From Nocardia fusca NBRC 14340 (lineage in GTDB: Bacteria; Actinomycetota; Actinomycetes; Mycobacteriales; Mycobacteriaceae), in contig NZ_BDCU01000031.1 of NCBI RefSeq assembly GCF_001618425.1, positions 62,001 through 126,000 of the forward strand: 64,000 nucleotides of DNA, written 5' to 3'. Numbering within the stretch: position 1 is the stretch's first letter; each line of letters opens with the position of its first letter. Both the position numbers and the translations under genes were made by a program. The notes under the pieces were generated by a model. It saw only the letters and a list, made by a program, of their open reading frames with translations, was not told where the DNA came from and did not search any database. Positions 25,973 to 34,328 of this stretch are shown here, one piece after another.

Positions 25973-27116
25973 CGCCGCGGCGGAACACCTGATTGGCCAC
26001 CTCGTTGCGGCCCAGGATCATTCGTCCGGCGTTGGCGCTGGCCATACTCACCTGCGAATCGCGCAGCAGCGGGAAGTCCTCGGCGTGCAGGACGGCCAGC
26101 AGGATCTCCCAGTTCTTGTCCCAGAGCCGGGTCCAGCGCTCCTCGGTCATCTCGGTGTCCTCGACCTTCGGCACGATGAGCCGCATCTCCATGTGGCTGC
26201 GCTGGGGATTGGTCGGGTGCGGCCGGAAGGTGAGCAGCTGGAAGTGGTCCGGCTGGCGCAGCAGGGTGCTGTTGGGCAGCAGGAAATGGGTCTCGGTGAC
26301 GTGGTTGGCGAGACTGCGGTCGCCGGGATCCTCTTCGATCCAGCGGTCGATCGATTTACGCGGGGCGATGAAACGGCAGTGCCGGCCGAAATCGTCGAAG
26401 GCCAGCACATTGGTGTGGATGTGCTTGGCCGCGGTGTTCGGATGCGCGTACTGGATGTGGTAGCCGTCGAGGAAGGCATCCTGCATGATCTTCCAGTTCA
26501 CCGGTTCGTCGAAACCCTCGCCGCGTACCGTGACCAGCGATTCGAGGCGGTAGGACGCCAGGACCGCGTCCATCTCGGGACCGAGCCAGCTCGCGACGTC
26601 GATCTCGGCATCGGCGTCGTCGATCACCCAGATGAAGCCGTGCCGCTCCTCGGTGGGCAGTGAGATCAGGCCCATCTCCGCGCGTTCGGCCTCGCCGAAG
26701 GTGTTGTCGCGGGTGATGGTGCGCAGGCTGCCGTCGGTGTCGTAGGACCAGCGGTGGTAGGGGCAGGAGAACAGCCGGCAGCGGCCCTTCTCCTCCTTCT
26801 CCACCATCGCTCCGCGATGCCGGCACAGGTTGACCAGGGTTTTGACACTGCCGTCGCGCTGGCGGACCACGATCACGTTGTTCCGGGGCAACTGCAGGGT
26901 GAAGAAATCGCCCGCGCGGGGGATCTCGGAACCGTGCGCGACGATACTGGGCACCCGGCCGAAGACGAGATCGCGTTCGCGCTTGGCCACCGCGGTATCG
27001 GTGAACTCCTCCGGTTCGAACCAGGTGGTGTGCGCGAACTCGTCGGTGGTGTCGTTGCGCAGGTGGTCGAGGGTGCGGCGAATACGTTCCTCGCGGGGTG
27101 CTCCGACCTCGGTCAT
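25947..27116 (-). CDS. Rieske non-heme iron oxygenase, alpha subunit
   Basis: A 389-residue ring-hydroxylating oxygenase component. Cys98/His100 and Cys118/His121 (CRHRG and CPYHRW) form the Rieske [2Fe-2S] site. His220 and His225 in DGYHIQYAHP, with a C-terminal Asp, form the mononuclear iron site. It starts at ATG after GGAGG; longer in-frame starts lack a ribosome site. No beta subunit is nearby, suggesting a homomeric type related to phthalate or carnitine oxygenases. Its reductase is probably the one at 33356, behind the same operator type. It inserts one or two oxygen atoms into an aromatic or aliphatic substrate. Confidence 0.93.
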   Translation of the reverse strand: MTEVGAPREERIRRTLDHLRNDTTDEFAHTTWFEPEEFTDTAVAKRERDLVFGRVPSIVAHGSEIPRAGDFFTLQLPRNNVIVVRQRDGSVKTLVNLCRHRGAMVEKEEKGRCRLFSCPYHRWSYDTDGSLRTITRDNTFGEAERAEMGLISLPTEERHGFIWVIDDADAEIDVASWLGPEMDAVLASYRLESLVTVRGEGFDEPVNWKIMQDAFLDGYHIQYAHPNTAAKHIHTNVLAFDDFGRHCRFIAPRKSIDRWIEEDPGDRSLANHVTETHFLLPNSTLLRQPDHFQLLTFRPHPTNPQRSHMEMRLIVPKVEDTEMTEERWTRLWDKNWEILLAVLHAEDFPLLRDSQVSMASANAGRMILGRNEVANQVFRRGVQELLAQH

Positions 27117-27170
27117 CGGGTTACCTCCAATCTGTACTCGGCGGCGTGACCGCTGCCGATCCTTGCTTAA

Positions 27171-27187
27171 ATCTAAACGAGTTAGTT
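27171..27187 (-). promoter_or_regulatory. 17-bp operator, site 3, over the Rieske operon promoter
   Basis: atctaa-acgag-ttagtt on the + strand is the same inverted-repeat class as the other six sites. On the minus strand TTTACA-N17-TAGATT forms a promoter whose spacer and -10 it covers. It would control the Rieske and acyl-CoA dehydrogenase genes, and perhaps the divergent GNAT gene. A further half-site-like TTAGATTTAG lies near 27231. Confidence 0.6.
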
Positions 27188-27269
27188 TTAGCTGTAAAGC
27201 TCCGGGCATTGCCCCGGAAACCGACTGCCGTTAGATTTAGAACCAGATTCCGCTCGTCGAGGAGTATGG

Positions 27270-28205
27270 ATGATCTCTTACCGATGGCGTCCTGAACTGG
27301 ATGCCGAGGAACTCGCCCAGGTAACCGCCCTGATCGGCGCGGCGGCCGAATACGATGCCGAGGCCGGTTTCTCCACCATCGACGCGCGCGTGCCCGCCGA
27401 ACGTTCGTGCGGCGGTGTTCGTATCGCTCACCTACCCATCCGGGCCCGTCGCGATCTGAGTGTGCACCCGGACGCGCCGTGGGTAACCGTGGCCTACCTG
27501 AATCTGCGGGTGGATCCGGAGGGGGAGGGGGCTGTGCAATTCGTGGTGCATCCGGATTATCGGTCGCGCGGAGTTGTCACCCTCCTCGTCGAGGAACTGG
27601 GCCTGGATGTGGCCGCGCCGGATGGATGGTGCGGGACCGGTGCGCGGATGTTGCGCGCCTGGGCGTACGGCACCCACCCGGCGACCGAGCGGCTCGCCGC
27701 CCGATTCGGCATCGCCGCGGTCGATCGGCAGTGGACCCTGGTGCGGCATCTGTCGGGCCCCTGGTCGCTTCCGTTGAAGGAGTTCGACGCCGGAATTGCC
27801 ATACCGGCATCCGAATCTGCCGATGAATGGGCGTCGGTGGCCGAGTTCGAGCCGGTCGTGCTGTCGCGACCGTGCGACGCGACCTCTGCGTCCGGGTCCA
27901 CTCGGGTGATCGCCGTCGGTGACTCGGCGGGTCCGGCCGGGCTGGTCCGCTTCGAGGTGTGCACGGTTCCCTACGGCGAATTCCGCGGGGGCTGGATCCG
28001 GATCGCCGCCGTCGCGTCGCGAGCCCGCGGGCGCGGACTCGGTTCGGCATTGCTGACGCGCGCCCTGGAGGAGATGCGGGACGCCGGCGCGCAGGTGGCG
28101 CTGATCCGGGCGGATCCCGTCGATGAACGCACCGTGCGGGTACTGCGCCTGCTGTCCTTCGAGCAGGAGGAGACCCATACGCTGTTCGGTATCGGTGCAA
28201 CATGA
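27270..28205 (+). CDS. Tandem GNAT acetyltransferase, mycothiol-synthase-like
   Basis: A 311-residue protein with two GNAT domains, a layout like mycothiol acetyltransferase MshD. Residues 70-140 hold a degenerate domain (VVHPDYRSRGVVTLLVEEL). Residues 225-300 hold an intact acetyl-CoA site (IAAVASRARGRGLGSALL). GAGGA precedes the ATG by six bases. The genuine mshD usually lies elsewhere, so this may be a paralogue acting on another amine. It is divergent from the Rieske operon. Confidence 0.75.
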   Translation: MISYRWRPELDAEELAQVTALIGAAAEYDAEAGFSTIDARVPAERSCGGVRIAHLPIRARRDLSVHPDAPWVTVAYLNLRVDPEGEGAVQFVVHPDYRSRGVVTLLVEELGLDVAAPDGWCGTGARMLRAWAYGTHPATERLAARFGIAAVDRQWTLVRHLSGPWSLPLKEFDAGIAIPASESADEWASVAEFEPVVLSRPCDATSASGSTRVIAVGDSAGPAGLVRFEVCTVPYGEFRGGWIRIAAVASRARGRGLGSALLTRALEEMRDAGAQVALIRADPVDERTVRVLRLLSFEQEETHTLFGIGAT

Positions 28206-28210
28206 GATAA

Positions 28211-28259
28211 AGAACGACTTTTGTTCTATGTTGACGAACTGATCGGTCCGCAGTACTTT
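28211..28259 (+). promoter_or_regulatory. Promoter and upstream inverted repeat for the SDR/ALDH operon
   Basis: TTGACG (28231-28236), N17, TACTTT (28254-28259) is a good vegetative promoter. Directly upstream is agaac-N7-gttct (28211-28227), a 17-bp inverted repeat unlike the island operator. This unit therefore seems to answer to a different regulator. Confidence 0.6.
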
Positions 28260-28384
28260 GTTGTGACGCCACTCACAGCCATTCGGCAATGGGTCTCATC
28301 CGGAGTGGCGGCGAGCGACCGCAGATCCGGAAATTTCGTCCCGGCGTCGTTCATTTCCAAAGCCTCAGTGAGAGAGAGAAATTC

Positions 28385-29209
28385 ATGAAGCGTCTCGACG
28401 GCAAGGTCGCGTTCATCACCGGTGTGGCGCGGGGCCAGGGGCGATCGCACGCCGTCCGGCTGGCCGAGGAAGGCGCCGCGATCATCGGTATGGATATCTG
28501 TGCCCAGATCCCGTCGGTGTTCTACCCGATGGCCACCGGGGAAGATCTCGCCGAAACCGTTCGCTTGGTCGAGAAGGTGGGCGGCCGGATCGTCACGACC
28601 CTCGGCGACGTGCGGGAGCGTGCGGATATCCAGCGCGCCTACGACGCCGGTATCGCCGAGTTCGGCCACGTCGACACCGTCGTCGCCAATGCCGGCATCA
28701 TGCCCGTGCTGGACAAGGGCAGTGAGCCCCAGGCCTGGCACGATGCCCTCGACACCATGCTCACCGGTGTGTGGCACACGCTGGAGGTGACCGTGCCCGG
28801 CATGATCGAGCGCGGGGAGGGTGGGTCCATCGCGATCACCAGTTCCGCCGCGGGTCTGCGCAGTATCGGCCTGAGCACCTTCCCCGGGCAGGCCGGATAT
28901 TCCGCCGCCAAGCACGGAGTCGTCGGGCTCATGCGGCTGTACTCCAAACAGCTCGCCAAGCACTTCATCCGGGTCAACACCATCCACCCCACCGGGGTGA
29001 ACACTCCGATGGTCGCCAATGCCGAGTACGGCGCTTTCGTCAACGCAAACCCTGAGGTCGCCAACGACGACGCGTACAAGAACCCGATGCCGGTCGAGTT
29101 GATCGAGGCGGTCGATATCAGCAACGCCCTGGTCTTCCTCGCGTCCGACGAGGCCCGCTACATCACCGGCGTCACCCTGCCCGTCGACGCCGGCTACAAC
29201 AATCGCTGA
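28385..29209 (+). CDS. Mycofactocin-coupled SDR family oxidoreductase
   Basis: A 274-residue SDR with the features of the mycofactocin-coupled group: GKVAFITGVARGQGRSHAVR at the N-terminus, an extended loop after the second strand (PMATGEDLAETVRLVE), ANAGI, a YSAAK catalytic pair and IHPTGVNTPMV. These enzymes hold NAD(H) tightly and pass electrons to mycofactocin instead of exchanging cofactor. It probably oxidises an alcohol to an aldehyde that the following aldehyde dehydrogenase takes up (15-bp gap). Confidence 0.9.
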   Translation: MKRLDGKVAFITGVARGQGRSHAVRLAEEGAAIIGMDICAQIPSVFYPMATGEDLAETVRLVEKVGGRIVTTLGDVRERADIQRAYDAGIAEFGHVDTVVANAGIMPVLDKGSEPQAWHDALDTMLTGVWHTLEVTVPGMIERGEGGSIAITSSAAGLRSIGLSTFPGQAGYSAAKHGVVGLMRLYSKQLAKHFIRVNTIHPTGVNTPMVANAEYGAFVNANPEVANDDAYKNPMPVELIEAVDISNALVFLASDEARYITGVTLPVDAGYNNR

Positions 29210-29224
29210 GAAAGGCATCACGCC

Positions 29225-30718
29225 ATGACCACCACCGACACCACCCTGGCCGCACCTGCGGTCGCCGATCGTGAGCAGGTCTTCATCGGGGGCCGCTGGA
29301 CCGACTCCACCGGCGACGACTGGATCGAACTGGTCGATCCGTGGAGCGAACAGACCGCGGCCCGTATCCGCAGCGCCACCGCGGAGGATGTCCGGCGCGC
29401 CGTCGACGCCGCCCGGAAATCGTTCGACTCCGGAACATGGGCCGGGAAATCCATGGCCGAACGGGCCGAGGTGATCGACGAGATCGCGACCCGGCTCGAC
29501 CAGCGGCAGGACGAACTCACCACCATCGGCGTCCTCGAGGTGGGTATACCGGTCACCGTCAGCGCCGGTACCCAGCAGATGACCGCCGGCCTGTTCCGCG
29601 CGGTCGCCGCGGAAGCCCGCAATTTCACGGTCCGCGAGGACCGGACCCGCGCCGACGGTGGGATCTCCCGGATCCTGTCCGAACCCACCGGTGTCGTCGC
29701 GGCGATCATTCCGTGGAACGGCCCCATCGGCACGATCGCGTTCAAGGTCGCGCCTGCGCTGGCGGCGGGCTGTTCGGTGGTCCTCAAAGGTGCGCCGGAC
29801 GCGCCGCTGTCGCCCGCGGTATTCGCCGATGTGATCGCCGAACTCGTTGCCGAGGGCCGGATCCCGGAAGGTGTGGTGAGCGTGCTCATCGCCGACCGGG
29901 AGGTCTCGGAAACACTGGTCACCGACCCCGGTGTCGACCACATCACCTTCACCGGCTCCACCATGGCCGGGCGCCGGATCGCGGCGCTCGCCGGTGAGCG
30001 GATCGCCCGCGTCTCCCTGGAACTGGGTGGCAAATCCGCGGCGATCATTCTCGACGACGCGGATCTGAACCACGTCCTGCAGTCGCTGCCGATGGGCGGG
30101 TGCATGCAGTCGGGGCAGGCGTGTATCGCGCTGACCCGGGTGCTGGTGTCACGCAAGCGCCACGACGAGGTAGCCGCGGCACTGTCGGCGGCGTATTCGG
30201 CGCTGCCCATGGGCAATCCGTGGGCGCCGGAGAACTTCCTCGGCCCGCTCGCCGGAGCGCGCCATCAGGAACGCGTCCAGGCATATATCGACACCGCGGT
30301 GCGCGACGGTGCCACCGTACTCGTCGGTGGCGGCCGCCCGGAGGGTCTCGATCAGGGCTACTTCGTCGCCCCCACGCTGATCGACGGGGTGCGCAACGAT
30401 ATGCGCATCGCCCAGGAAGAGGTGTTCGGCCCGGTCATCTCGCTCATCACCTACGAGGACGAGGACGACGCGGTAGCCATTGCCAACGATTCGATCTACG
30501 GCCTGTCCGGCGCGGTGTACACCGAGGATCTGGAACGCGGTTATGCGGTGGCTCAGCGGATCCGGACCGGGACCGTGAGCGTGAACGGTTCGGTCATCGA
30601 TTTCACGCTGCCGTTCGGCGGATACAAACAGTCCGGGGTAGGCCGGGAAGGTGGCGCCGAAGGGCTCGCGGAGTTCTTCGAGACGAAGACGGTCCATATG
30701 CCCGCCCCCGCGAACTAG
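29225..30718 (+). CDS. Aldehyde dehydrogenase
   Basis: A 497-residue aldehyde dehydrogenase with IIPWNGPIG, FTGSTMAGRRIA, the base in ELGGKS and the catalytic Cys in QSGQACIALTRV. EEVFGPVISL and PFGGYKQSGVGREGG are intact. It immediately follows the mycofactocin-type SDR, so the two can carry an alcohol to the acid. The pair ends at a strong hairpin. It is a different branch of the family from the aldehyde dehydrogenase at 16355. Confidence 0.92.
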   Translation: MTTTDTTLAAPAVADREQVFIGGRWTDSTGDDWIELVDPWSEQTAARIRSATAEDVRRAVDAARKSFDSGTWAGKSMAERAEVIDEIATRLDQRQDELTTIGVLEVGIPVTVSAGTQQMTAGLFRAVAAEARNFTVREDRTRADGGISRILSEPTGVVAAIIPWNGPIGTIAFKVAPALAAGCSVVLKGAPDAPLSPAVFADVIAELVAEGRIPEGVVSVLIADREVSETLVTDPGVDHITFTGSTMAGRRIAALAGERIARVSLELGGKSAAIILDDADLNHVLQSLPMGGCMQSGQACIALTRVLVSRKRHDEVAAALSAAYSALPMGNPWAPENFLGPLAGARHQERVQAYIDTAVRDGATVLVGGGRPEGLDQGYFVAPTLIDGVRNDMRIAQEEVFGPVISLITYEDEDDAVAIANDSIYGLSGAVYTEDLERGYAVAQRIRTGTVSVNGSVIDFTLPFGGYKQSGVGREGGAEGLAEFFETKTVHMPAPAN

Positions 30719-30758
30719 CGAGGAAGTACCCGCGCAGGAACCGACACTGCGCCGGAAC

Positions 30759-30791
30759 GGCCGGTACGAGGATGCCCCCCTCGTACCGGCC
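30759..30791. terminator. Perfect 13-bp hairpin between convergent genes
   Basis: ggccggtacgagg and cctcgtaccggcc are exact reverse complements around a seven-base loop. The hairpin fills the gap between the aldehyde dehydrogenase (+) and the tetR gene (-). It is a likely bidirectional terminator despite lacking a clear T-tract. Confidence 0.75.
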
Positions 30792-30806
30792 GGATTCGTT
30801 TATCGC

Positions 30807-31457
30807 TCAGCGGGAGGCCACGGTTTCGGGCACGGCGATCTCTGCGTCGCGCACCACACCGTGCAGGAAACTCCGCACCATTTCCTCGAACAGCTGCTTG
30901 GAGGTCATCCGGTTCTCCGCCAGTGCGGTGGCCAGCACCGGCTGGGACTCCGGATCGACATTCGGGAATATGGTCGTCCGGGAACTGGGCCCGCGCATCG
31001 CCTCGGTGAGCGCGGCACCCACTGTGATCCGTTCCATCCCGTCCAGGATCTGCACGTGCAGGTGCGCCGGCACCCCCGAATCCGCCAGGAACCGTGCCGT
31101 TTCCTCGTATGTGCTGATGAGCAGGTCCCGGGGCAGGTACTGGAGCAGGATCGGTGCGGCATTGCGGTGCCGCAGGATCGAGCGGCGCAGGTTCAGTGCC
31201 AGGGCGACGAAGAATTCCGGCCAGTCGGGGCCGGGTTTGCGGCGCGGAATGCTGCCCGCTCCGGCTATCTGGCGCGCGACGGCAGCCAAGATCTCCGATT
31301 TGTCCGCGAAATGGTGGTACAGGGAGGGGGCCCGCACACCGAGGAACTTGGCCAGCCGGGGCAGGCTGAACGCATCCAGGCCCTCGGTGTCGATGATCTC
31401 GATGGAGGCCGCCACCACCGAGGAGCGGCTGATCAGAGGCTGCGACGGACGAGGCAT
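30807..31457 (-). CDS. TetR-family regulator, candidate regulator of the catabolic island
   Basis: A 216-residue TetR-type protein. Residues 10-58 are the helix-turn-helix (LPRLAKFLGVRAPSLYHHF), and the C-terminal ligand domain contains PRDLLISTYEETARF. One copy of the shared 17-bp operator lies 35 bp upstream of its ATG, consistent with autoregulation. That makes it the best candidate to bind all seven operators. The second TetR at 38679 has no such site nearby. Confidence 0.88.
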   Translation of the reverse strand: MPRPSQPLISRSSVVAASIEIIDTEGLDAFSLPRLAKFLGVRAPSLYHHFADKSEILAAVARQIAGAGSIPRRKPGPDWPEFFVALALNLRRSILRHRNAAPILLQYLPRDLLISTYEETARFLADSGVPAHLHVQILDGMERITVGAALTEAMRGPSSRTTIFPNVDPESQPVLATALAENRMTSKQLFEEMVRSFLHGVVRDAEIAVPETVASR

Positions 31458-31491
31458 TTGCGGCTTTCCACTCGGGTGACATCAGGTTTTT

Positions 31492-31508
31492 ACCTAGCGA
31501 CGTGAGGT
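31492..31508 (-). promoter_or_regulatory. 17-bp operator, site 4, upstream of tetR
   Basis: acctag-cgacg-tgaggt lies between the hydrolase stop and the tetR start. On the minus strand it overlaps a TAGGTA -10-like element. It is the most diverged of the seven copies. Confidence 0.55.
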
Positions 31509-31528
31509 TGATCGTATCGCGCGGCCGG

Positions 31529-32401
31529 TCAGGACTGCGGATGTGGCACCGACTCGTCGAGGAAGGCGATCAACCCCTCGGTCAGCACATCGTTGTCGTC
31601 ACCGCTGACCATGTGTCCCGCACCGTCGACGGCGATATGGCGGGCATGCGGGATCAGTTCCAGTAGATCGCGGACGCCCTCGGGCCCCACGACATCCGAT
31701 TCCCGCCCCTGGATCAGCAGCGTGGGGACGGTGATCCGCTGCGCCGCCGCACGAGCCCGTTGCTCGCGGAGTGAGGCCTGGTCGGGGCCGTTCTCACGAT
31801 GGCTGATCATCCGCGGGTCCCAGTGCCAATACCATCGGCCGTCGCGTAGTCGCAGATTCTTGCGGAGTCCGTCGGGCCGGGGCGGGCGCGGCCGATGCGG
31901 GTTGTAGGCGGCGACCGCCGCGGCGGCCGCGTCCAGGGAATCGAAACCGGACAGGCCGTCGCGCATGAAGGCGGCGACCCGGTCCACACCGTCCGCTTCG
32001 GCCACCGGCGTGATATCGACCAGCACGAGTGCCCGAGCCAGGTCCGGGTGGGTACCCAGCGCGAGAAGTCCGGCCATTCCGCCCATCGAGGCGCCGACCA
32101 CGACCGGCGGCCGGTCGAGTGCGGCTGCCACGGTGACCAGGTCGCGGGCATGGGCGGCCGGCGAGTAGTCGCCGTCCGCGGCCCAGTCGCTGTCACCATG
32201 GCCGCGAGCGTCCACTGCCAGGGCGCACCATCCGTTCGCGGCGAGGTTCAGTCCGGTGCGCCGCCAGGAATGCCGGGTCTGGCCGCCGCCGTGCAGAAGT
32301 AACACGGTGCCGCGGTCGGTGTCGTCCGTGGGGGCGAAGCGGTCGGCGACGAGTGTGACGCCCGCGCCGGGCAGTCGGGTAACGGTACTGGTCGAGGTCA
32401 T
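31529..32401 (-). CDS. Alpha/beta-fold hydrolase
   Basis: A 290-residue alpha/beta hydrolase. It has the oxyanion HGGGQTRHSWRR loop, DARGHGDSDW, the nucleophile elbow GASMGG, and a C-terminal catalytic His in DGAGHMV, with an Asp in RESDVVGPEG. It could cleave an ester, lactone or C-C bond (meta-cleavage product hydrolases share this fold). It lies 22 bp downstream of an SDR and is likely co-transcribed from operator site 5. Confidence 0.88.
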   Translation of the reverse strand: MTSTSTVTRLPGAGVTLVADRFAPTDDTDRGTVLLLHGGGQTRHSWRRTGLNLAANGWCALAVDARGHGDSDWAADGDYSPAAHARDLVTVAAALDRPPVVVGASMGGMAGLLALGTHPDLARALVLVDITPVAEADGVDRVAAFMRDGLSGFDSLDAAAAAVAAYNPHRPRPPRPDGLRKNLRLRDGRWYWHWDPRMISHRENGPDQASLREQRARAAAQRITVPTLLIQGRESDVVGPEGVRDLLELIPHARHIAVDGAGHMVSGDDNDVLTEGLIAFLDESVPHPQS

Positions 32402-32423
32402 GATCGGTGATCTCCTCTACGGT

Positions 32424-33209
32424 TCAGTGGCCGGATGTGCCGCCGTCGACGGCGAGCGTGGAGCCGGTGATATAGCCCGAGGCGGGGCCGGCCAGGAACA
32501 CCACGGCCGCGTCGATCTCGCGCTGGGTGGCGGTGCGGCCGAGGGAACAGTCCCGCAGGAATTCGTCCAGGGTGTCCGGGGACATCTCGCCGATCATGTC
32601 GGTGTCAACGAAGCCGGGCGCTATGGCATTGACGCGGATACCTTTTCGTCCCGCCCACTGATGGGAGAGGTCGCGTGTCAACCCGATGAGCCCCGCCTTG
32701 CTCGACGCATAGGCGGCTTGGGGCAGTACCGATTTGATCAGTCCGAGCATGCTCGCCACATTGACGATGCTCGAGCCGGGCCGCATCACCCGTGCACAGG
32801 CCTGCGCCGTCCAGTACGCGCCGAAGAGATTGACCTCGAGCACGTTGCGGTAGTCGCCGGGATTTTCCCGGGTGGCCGGTGCCGTATGGGTGATACCCGC
32901 ATTGTTGACCAGTACATCGAGCCGGCCGAATTCCGTGATCGCCGCGCGGGCGAGTGTTTCGCACTGGTCGGGGTCGGTGACATCCGTCGGCACTACCGAG
33001 CATCGTCGCCCCAGTACGGTCACGCTGTCGGCGACCTGTTCGAGCTTGTCTCGCCGGCGCCCCGCGACCACGATATCGGCGCCCGCCTCCGCCAAAGCCC
33101 GCGCGAACCCTGCCCCCAGCCCGCTGCCAGCCCCGGTCACCACGGCCACGCGGCCGGTGAGGCGGAAGAGATCGAGCACCGATCCGCTCGGCGGCACTAC
33201 GGTATCCAT
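32424..33209 (-). CDS. SDR-family oxidoreductase
   Basis: A 261-residue SDR with TGAGSGLG, NNAGITHT, the YASSK catalytic pair and TGSTLAVDGG. The ATG at 33209 is preferred because GAGAGG sits nine bases upstream; the ATG at 33218 directly abuts that site. It is first in the minus-strand unit with the alpha/beta hydrolase and lies just downstream of operator site 5. It probably dehydrogenates a secondary alcohol or hydroxyacyl-CoA. Confidence 0.88.
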   Translation of the reverse strand: MDTVVPPSGSVLDLFRLTGRVAVVTGAGSGLGAGFARALAEAGADIVVAGRRRDKLEQVADSVTVLGRRCSVVPTDVTDPDQCETLARAAITEFGRLDVLVNNAGITHTAPATRENPGDYRNVLEVNLFGAYWTAQACARVMRPGSSIVNVASMLGLIKSVLPQAAYASSKAGLIGLTRDLSHQWAGRKGIRVNAIAPGFVDTDMIGEMSPDTLDEFLRDCSLGRTATQREIDAAVVFLAGPASGYITGSTLAVDGGTSGH

Positions 33210-33230
33210 CCACCGCATCCTCTCGTCGTT

Positions 33231-33247
33231 AGCTAACCACATTAGTT
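33231..33247 (-). promoter_or_regulatory. 17-bp operator, site 5
   Basis: agctaa-ccaca-ttagtt lies 22 bp before the SDR start. It is 57 bp from site 6, so the divergent SDR/hydrolase and reductase/hydratase operons are flanked by two operator copies. Confidence 0.6.
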
Positions 33248-33291
33248 TTACCAGTCGAGTGGGATTCTCGGGTGATCGCCTCACGTGGCCC

Positions 33292-33321
33292 TTGATTGTC
33301 ATTTACCTAAAAGCATAAGAT
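33292..33321 (+). promoter_or_regulatory. Promoter with 17-bp operator, site 6
   Basis: TTGATT-N18-TAAGAT is a promoter reading toward the reductase gene. acctaa-aagca-taagat at 33305-33321 covers its spacer and -10. Confidence 0.65.
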
Positions 33322-33355
33322 TTAATGAGCAGTGATATGAAGGGATGGTGAGGTG

Positions 33356-34297
33356 ATGGTCGATACTCGGACGATGCGGGTGGCCGGTAAGGACTCCGCC
33401 GCGGACGGTGTCGTCACGGTGACGCTCACCGATCCGGACGGCGGGGTGGTGCCGGAGTGGGAGCCCGGCGCGCATATCGACCTCGAGCTCGGCGACGTCA
33501 CCCGGCAGTATTCACTGTGCGGCGATCCCGCGGACCGGTCCGCGCTGCGTGTTGCGGTGCTGCGGGAATCGAACGGCCGCGGCGGCTCGGTGTATGTCCA
33601 CGACAAACTGGCGGTCGGCGATCTGATCGAGGTCGGCGGTCCCCGCAACAATTTCGCGCTGGCGCCGGCCTCTTCGTATCTGTTCGTCGCCGGTGGTATC
33701 GGCATCACGCCGCTGCTCCCGATGCTGCGGACCCTCGCCGAACGAGGGGAGCCGTGGCAACTGCTGTACGGGGGAAGGTCTCGGGGGAGTATGGCCTTCG
33801 CCGACGACTTGGCGTCGGCGTATCCCGAGCAGGTCCGCCTGCACCCGCAGGACGAATACGGCCTGCTCGACCTGGCGACCGCGCTGGACGACGCTGCCTC
33901 GGGTACCGCGGTGTACTGCTGTGGTCCCGAACCGCTGCTGCGCGCGATCGAGAACGCCTGCCGTGAACGTGACCGGTTCGCCCTGCATGTCGAACGATTT
34001 GCTCCCAAAGAAGTCGCTCCGGCATCCACCGGTGCATTCGAGGTCGAACTCGCGCGCAGTGGCGTGGTGGTGACGGTCGGGGAATCGGAGTCGGTACTGG
34101 ACGCCCTGCAGCGCAGTGGCGCGGACGTCGATTTCTCCTGCCGGGAAGGCACCTGCGGAACCTGTGAGGTCGCCGTGCTGGCCGGCCGTCCGGAGCATCG
34201 GGATTCGGTCCTCACCGAGGACGAGCAGGCGGCGAACGACGCCATGATGATCTGCGTTTCCCGGAGTTGTACACCGCGCCTGGTGCTCGATCTCTGA
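33356..34297 (+). CDS. Phthalate-dioxygenase-reductase-type oxidoreductase
   Basis: A 313-residue class IA reductase. The order is flavin domain (RQYSLCGDP), NAD domain (FVAGGIGITPLLPML and YCCGPEPLL), then a C-terminal plant-type [2Fe-2S] ferredoxin with CREGTCGTCEVAVL and a distal Cys in MMICVSRSC. It passes electrons from NAD(P)H to Rieske oxygenases. No oxygenase lies next to it, and the only one in the window (25947-27116) is about 6 kb away behind the same operator type. GTG 33353 is an alternative start. Confidence 0.92.
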   Translation: MVDTRTMRVAGKDSAADGVVTVTLTDPDGGVVPEWEPGAHIDLELGDVTRQYSLCGDPADRSALRVAVLRESNGRGGSVYVHDKLAVGDLIEVGGPRNNFALAPASSYLFVAGGIGITPLLPMLRTLAERGEPWQLLYGGRSRGSMAFADDLASAYPEQVRLHPQDEYGLLDLATALDDAASGTAVYCCGPEPLLRAIENACRERDRFALHVERFAPKEVAPASTGAFEVELARSGVVVTVGESESVLDALQRSGADVDFSCREGTCGTCEVAVLAGRPEHRDSVLTEDEQAANDAMMICVSRSCTPRLVLDL

Positions 34298-34328
34298 CCC
34301 TGCCCTGCCCGTTCCTTCAGGAGGCACT

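Noticed and set aside
27228..27245. An eighth 17-bp operator near the GNAT gene
   Set aside because: TTAGATTTAG resembles a half-site, but no second half lies at the right spacing.
28226..30073. 615-codon minus-strand open frame under the SDR/ALDH genes
   Set aside because: Gly/Asp/Arg-rich low-complexity translation opposite two intact enzyme genes.
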